Shown here piece by piece: positions 14,043 to 16,553 of a DNA stretch of 16,553 nucleotides (within the stretch, counting starts at the first letter, position 1; every line of letters begins with the position of its first letter). A program made the translations under genes and the position numbers. The stretch spans positions 1-16,553 of the forward strand of contig CALWFX010000044.1 in the NCBI GenBank assembly GCA_944377765.1, in the 5' to 3' direction. The stretch is from an uncultured Clostridia bacterium (GTDB lineage Bacteria > Bacillota > Clostridia > Christensenellales > UBA1242). Below the pieces are notes generated by a model that worked only from the letters and a program-made list of their open reading frames with translations, searched no databases and was not told the origin of the DNA.

Positions 14043-14991
14043 ATTTTTGTTATGTGGCTTAATTTCCTTTTTGTTCGCTTGTCTATTTTCTCCAATAGTG
14101 ATTGGAATGTGCAAAAGGTTGAAGGCATCTCAAACCATTTTGCACTATGTGGACAAGCATATGGGAAAACAGGGAACTCCAACAATGGGCGGTATAATTT
14201 TTCTTGTTAGTATGCTTGTTGGTGTGTGTTTTTTGTTGCCAGAAGCACGATTTACATCAATTTTTTTAATGCTTTTAACTTTATCTTATGCACTCCTTGG
14301 CTTTTTGGACGATTTTATTAAGGTTAAATTTCATCATAATGAAGGTTTAAGACCATATCAAAAAATTATTGGGCAATTTGGGCTTGCTTTGATTGTTGCA
14401 CAATATCTATATTTTTCAGGCGGGACAAGTTTAAATTTTTTTGGTCTTCAATTTGACATAGGAATATTTATTATTCCACTTGTTATATTAGTTTTGATTG
14501 CTACAACAAATAGTGTTAATTTGACAGATGGATTGGATGGTCTTGCAGGTGGAGTTAGTTTTGTTTATTTGTTGTTTTTTGGAATAATTTTAACTTTGTT
14601 TAATACAGTGGAATTTAACAATTTGGCAATTATGAGTTTCTCTTTATGCGGTGGGCTTTTGGGTTTTTTACTTTTTAATTGCTTTCCAGCAAAAATATTC
14701 ATGGGAGATACTGGGTCGCTTGCACTTGGTGGATTTATTGGTGTGGTTGCAGTGTTAACTGGGCTTGAACTTATTTTGCCAATCATGGGTATAATGTTTG
14801 TATTATCTGCTGTTTCAGATATTTTGCAAGTGGCATACTTTAAAAAGACCAAAGGAAAAAGAATATTTTTAATGGCACCACTACATCATCACTTTGAACA
14901 AAAAGGTGTGCATGAAAATCGAATTGTCATAGTATATATAAGTATAACAGCGGTTATGTCAATAATAACTTTACTTATATATTTACTATAG
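14032..14991 (+). CDS. mraY: Phospho-N-acetylmuramoyl-pentapeptide transferase MraY
   Basis: MraY transfers phospho-MurNAc-pentapeptide to undecaprenyl phosphate, forming lipid I at the membrane. The 319-residue multi-helix protein shows DKHMGKQGTPTMGGI (41-55), the aspartate pair in LGFLDDFIKV (89-98), TTNSVNLTDGLDGLAGG (158-174), FNCFPAKIFMGDTGSLALGG (215-234) and the HHH motif in PLHHHFEQKG (283-292): all catalytic motifs are present. The frame is open upstream to an ATG at 13993, but AAGGAG (14022-14027) and homology place the start at 14032, inside the end of murE (11-base overlap, translational coupling). The family norm is about 320 residues. It is followed after 23 bases by murD, with a hairpin in the spacer. 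Confidence 0.97.
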   Translation: MAIKFLLCGLISFLFACLFSPIVIGMCKRLKASQTILHYVDKHMGKQGTPTMGGIIFLVSMLVGVCFLLPEARFTSIFLMLLTLSYALLGFLDDFIKVKFHHNEGLRPYQKIIGQFGLALIVAQYLYFSGGTSLNFFGLQFDIGIFIIPLVILVLIATTNSVNLTDGLDGLAGGVSFVYLLFFGIILTLFNTVEFNNLAIMSFSLCGGLLGFLLFNCFPAKIFMGDTGSLALGGFIGVVAVLTGLELILPIMGIMFVLSAVSDILQVAYFKKTKGKRIFLMAPLHHHFEQKGVHENRIVIVYISITAVMSIITLLIYLL

Positions 14992-14995
14992 ATTG

Positions 14996-15011
14996 ACCGC
15001 TGAAAGGCGGT
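14996..15011 (+). promoter_or_regulatory. Hairpin covering the murD ribosome binding site
   Basis: ACCGC (14996-15000), loop TGAAAG, GCGGT (15007-15011) form a GC-rich 5-bp stem in otherwise AT-rich DNA, between the mraY stop (14989-14991) and the murD ATG (15015). The likely Shine-Dalgarno AAAGG (15003-15007) lies in its loop and right arm. A competing 7-bp pairing exists between CAGCGGT (14948-14954, in mraY) and ACCGCTG (14996-15002). Confidence 0.5.
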
Positions 15012-15014
15012 AAA

Positions 15015-16304
15015 ATGAAATTTAAAAATAAGAAGTGTTTAGTTTATGGAATGGGTGATAGTGGGCGTAGTGCGATAAAATTTTTAACATCACTTGGTGC
15101 ACATGTGTTTTTCTATGATGACGACATTAAATATATTGGACAAGTTGGTTTTGTAAATCACGTTGAAAAAGAAAAATTTGATTATTGCATAATAAGTCCC
15201 GGGGTTAAAATTAAAAATAATCCATATATTGAAATGTTAAAGCAAAGTAAAACAAAAATTTTTTCCGAATTAGATTTGGGTTATATGTTTTGCAAGGGAA
15301 AGATAATTGCCATTACTGGAACAAATGGAAAGACAACAACGTGTATGTTAATCAACAAAATTTTAAAGGAAAATGGCTACAAAACTTTTCTTTGTGGCAA
15401 CATTGGTGTACCAATTACTTCAATATGTAAAAAGACAACAAAAGAAAGTGTGGTTGTGTGTGAAGTGAGTAGTTTTCAACTTGAAGGCTCTTCTATGTTT
15501 AAGTGCGAAATTGGTGCAATAACCAATATAAAAGAAGACCATTTGGAAAGACATGGCACAATGCAGGAATATATAAATTGTAAAGAAAAACTTTTATCAT
15601 TTTCTAAAATTTCAGTTTTAAATTTAGACGATGATATTTCAAAAAAATTAGTTTTAAATAAGAAAAATATATTTTTTTCTAAAAAAGTTTTAAAAAAAGG
15701 TGTTTTTATTAAACAAAATTCAATTTATTGTAATAAAAAAGAATTATTTAACTTAAATTATTTTAATTTGAAAGGTGAAAAAAATTTAGAAAATTTATTG
15801 TGTGCGATTGCAGTTACAAGTTGTTTTAAAATTTCAAAAAAAGGTTATGAAAAGGCTCTTTCATCTTTTCAGCTTGCTGGACACCGACTTGAAGAAATTG
15901 GTGTTTTTAATGGAATAACTTTTGTTGATGATAGCAAAGCCACCAATGTTTCATCCACTTTAAATGCAATCTCTGCATACGATAATTTTAAGTTAATTTT
16001 GCTTTTAGGTGGACATGGGAAAGTTTGCTCATATGATGAACTTTTTGAAAGGAAGTTTAAAAATGTGGTAACCTTTGGTGATGACGGAAAGAGAATTTAT
16101 GAGATTGCTCAAAAATATGAAGAACAAGTTTTTAATTTTGCAAAATTTGAAGAGGCGGTTAGATTTGCATATAACTCGGCTGAAAAAGGGGATATTGTTT
16201 TGCTTTCGCCTGCGTGTTCAAGTTATGATGAGTTTTCTTCATATATAGAGCGTGGAGAAAAATTTAAAGAAATTATTTTGGAGTTGATAAGTGGTAAAAA
16301 ATAA
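15015..16304 (+). CDS. murD: UDP-N-acetylmuramoylalanine--D-glutamate ligase MurD
   Basis: MurD adds D-Glu to UDP-MurNAc-L-Ala. The 429-residue protein has the Rossmann-type start KCLVYGMGDSGRSA (7-20), SPGVK (61-65), the ATP loop ITGTNGKTTTCM (100-111), CGNIGVP (127-133), CEVSSFQLE (149-157), NIKEDHLERHGTM (171-183), Lys190 in INCKEKLL as the probable carbamylated Lys, GHRLEEIGVFNGITFVDDSK and LLGGHGK in the C-terminal domain. The region about 200-250 is very Lys/Asn/Phe rich and shorter than usual. The normally conserved His in the Gx(H)NxxN helix start appears as Lys (GEKNLENLL), a minor departure. Length is near the norm (about 440-450). AAAGG ahead of the start lies in a hairpin. The final codons overlap the likely GTG start of the ftsW-type gene. 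Confidence 0.96.
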   Translation: MKFKNKKCLVYGMGDSGRSAIKFLTSLGAHVFFYDDDIKYIGQVGFVNHVEKEKFDYCIISPGVKIKNNPYIEMLKQSKTKIFSELDLGYMFCKGKIIAITGTNGKTTTCMLINKILKENGYKTFLCGNIGVPITSICKKTTKESVVVCEVSSFQLEGSSMFKCEIGAITNIKEDHLERHGTMQEYINCKEKLLSFSKISVLNLDDDISKKLVLNKKNIFFSKKVLKKGVFIKQNSIYCNKKELFNLNYFNLKGEKNLENLLCAIAVTSCFKISKKGYEKALSSFQLAGHRLEEIGVFNGITFVDDSKATNVSSTLNAISAYDNFKLILLLGGHGKVCSYDELFERKFKNVVTFGDDGKRIYEIAQKYEEQVFNFAKFEEAVRFAYNSAEKGDIVLLSPACSSYDEFSSYIERGEKFKEIILELISGKK

Positions 16305-16553
16305 AAAAATGATAAGAAAAATCAATTTTTTTCCAAAAATAAACACAAAAAATGTAAAAAAATATGATTTTACAATATTTTTTATTTTTTGTCTTGTTTT
16401 ATTTTTAGTTGCTTTTGGCTGTTTAATGGTGTATAGTGCAAGTTATTATTCAGCAGAAGTTAAATATGGAAATGAATATTTTTTCTTATTTAAACAACTT
16501 TTAGGCGTTACACTTGGCATTTTTGCCATGATATTTTTTACTTTTTTTGACTA
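16291..16553 (+). CDS. FtsW/SpoVE-type SEDS protein, N-terminal part (3' truncated by window edge)
   Basis: Only about 87 codons are present. After a basic head comes a membrane helix (FTIFFIFCLVLFLVAFGCLM), then the SEDS hallmark MVYSASYYSAEVKYGN with YFFLFKQLLGVTLGI beginning the second helix. SEDS proteins polymerise lipid II glycan strands; in the dcw position after murD this is FtsW (division) or the sporulation paralogue SpoVE. The two cannot be told apart from this fragment. GGAG (16280-16283) lies seven bases before GTG 16291, in frame with ATG 16309, which has no ribosome binding site of its own; I therefore take GTG, giving a 14-base overlap with murD and translational coupling. Starting at ATG 16309 would lose only six residues. 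Confidence 0.92.
   Translation, partial: MVKNKKMIRKINFFPKINTKNVKKYDFTIFFIFCLVLFLVAFGCLMVYSASYYSAEVKYGNEYFFLFKQLLGVTLGIFAMIFFTFFD

Noticed and set aside
16309..16311. ATG 16309 as the ftsW/spoVE start
   Set aside because: Only A-rich sequence precedes it; GTG 16291 has GGAG at seven bases. Not excluded, so kept as an alternative in the entry.
1..16553. Mobile elements, CRISPR arrays, tRNA or rRNA genes, riboswitches
   Set aside because: No transposase or integrase frame, no regularly spaced repeats, and no recognisable RNA gene or riboswitch sequence was found in any spacer; all spacers are under about 140 bases.

Overview
The window looks like a chromosomal segment of a low-GC, endospore-forming member of the Bacillota, most likely of class Clostridia. 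The evidence is very AT-rich DNA, purine-rich ribosome binding sites, a run of sporulation and germination genes (sipL-like, spoIIR, sleB, ypeB, spoVG), the Bacillota regulator veg, pyruvate phosphate dikinase, and peptidoglycan precursor genes including a MurE with the meso-diaminopimelate signature DNPR. I cannot place it at genus level; an uncultured gut-type lineage is a guess from composition only. No rRNA, tRNA, CRISPR array, insertion sequence or phage gene is visible. No gene-free gap exceeds about 140 bases.

Layout. (1) 1-1376: the 3' end of ppdK with a strong terminator, then a small membrane PH-domain (bPH2) protein with its own good promoter. (2) 1409-3288: veg (minus strand) divergent from a sipL-like gene with three SPOCS/DUF3794 repeats and a LysM. 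(3) 3420-6118: a tight spoIIR-sleB-ypeB gene string ending in a bidirectional terminator shared with convergent spoVG (minus, 6176-6445). (4) 6569-11361: murC, an alpha/beta hydrolase, a membrane-anchored MurF-like ligase and a D-Ala-D-Ala ligase, all on the plus strand and separated by extremely AT-rich spacers. (5) 11480-12433, minus: a P-loop uridine-kinase-like protein. (6) 12573 to the end: murE-mraY-murD-ftsW/spoVE with overlaps or very short spacers, the middle of a division and cell wall (dcw) cluster, running off the right edge.

How the genes work together. MurC, MurD, MurE and MurF-like build UDP-MurNAc-pentapeptide using the dipeptide from Ddl. MraY moves the product onto the lipid carrier, and FtsW/SpoVE uses the resulting lipid II in septal or cortex wall synthesis. 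Sporulation genes on the left act on the same polymer: SipL in coat attachment around the cortex, SpoIIR in forespore-to-mother-cell signalling, SleB/YpeB in cortex breakdown at germination.

Most of the window is recognisable housekeeping and sporulation content. The least ordinary item is the MurF-like ligase at 8698-10110. It has a two- or three-helix membrane domain where the usual UDP-substrate-binding N-terminal domain should be, it sits outside the murE-mraY position where murF normally lies, and it directly follows an alpha/beta hydrolase gene. Other points worth a look are a hairpin over the murD ribosome binding site, a possibly leaderless murC, a YpeB with a long basic cytoplasmic head, and a palindrome upstream of veg.
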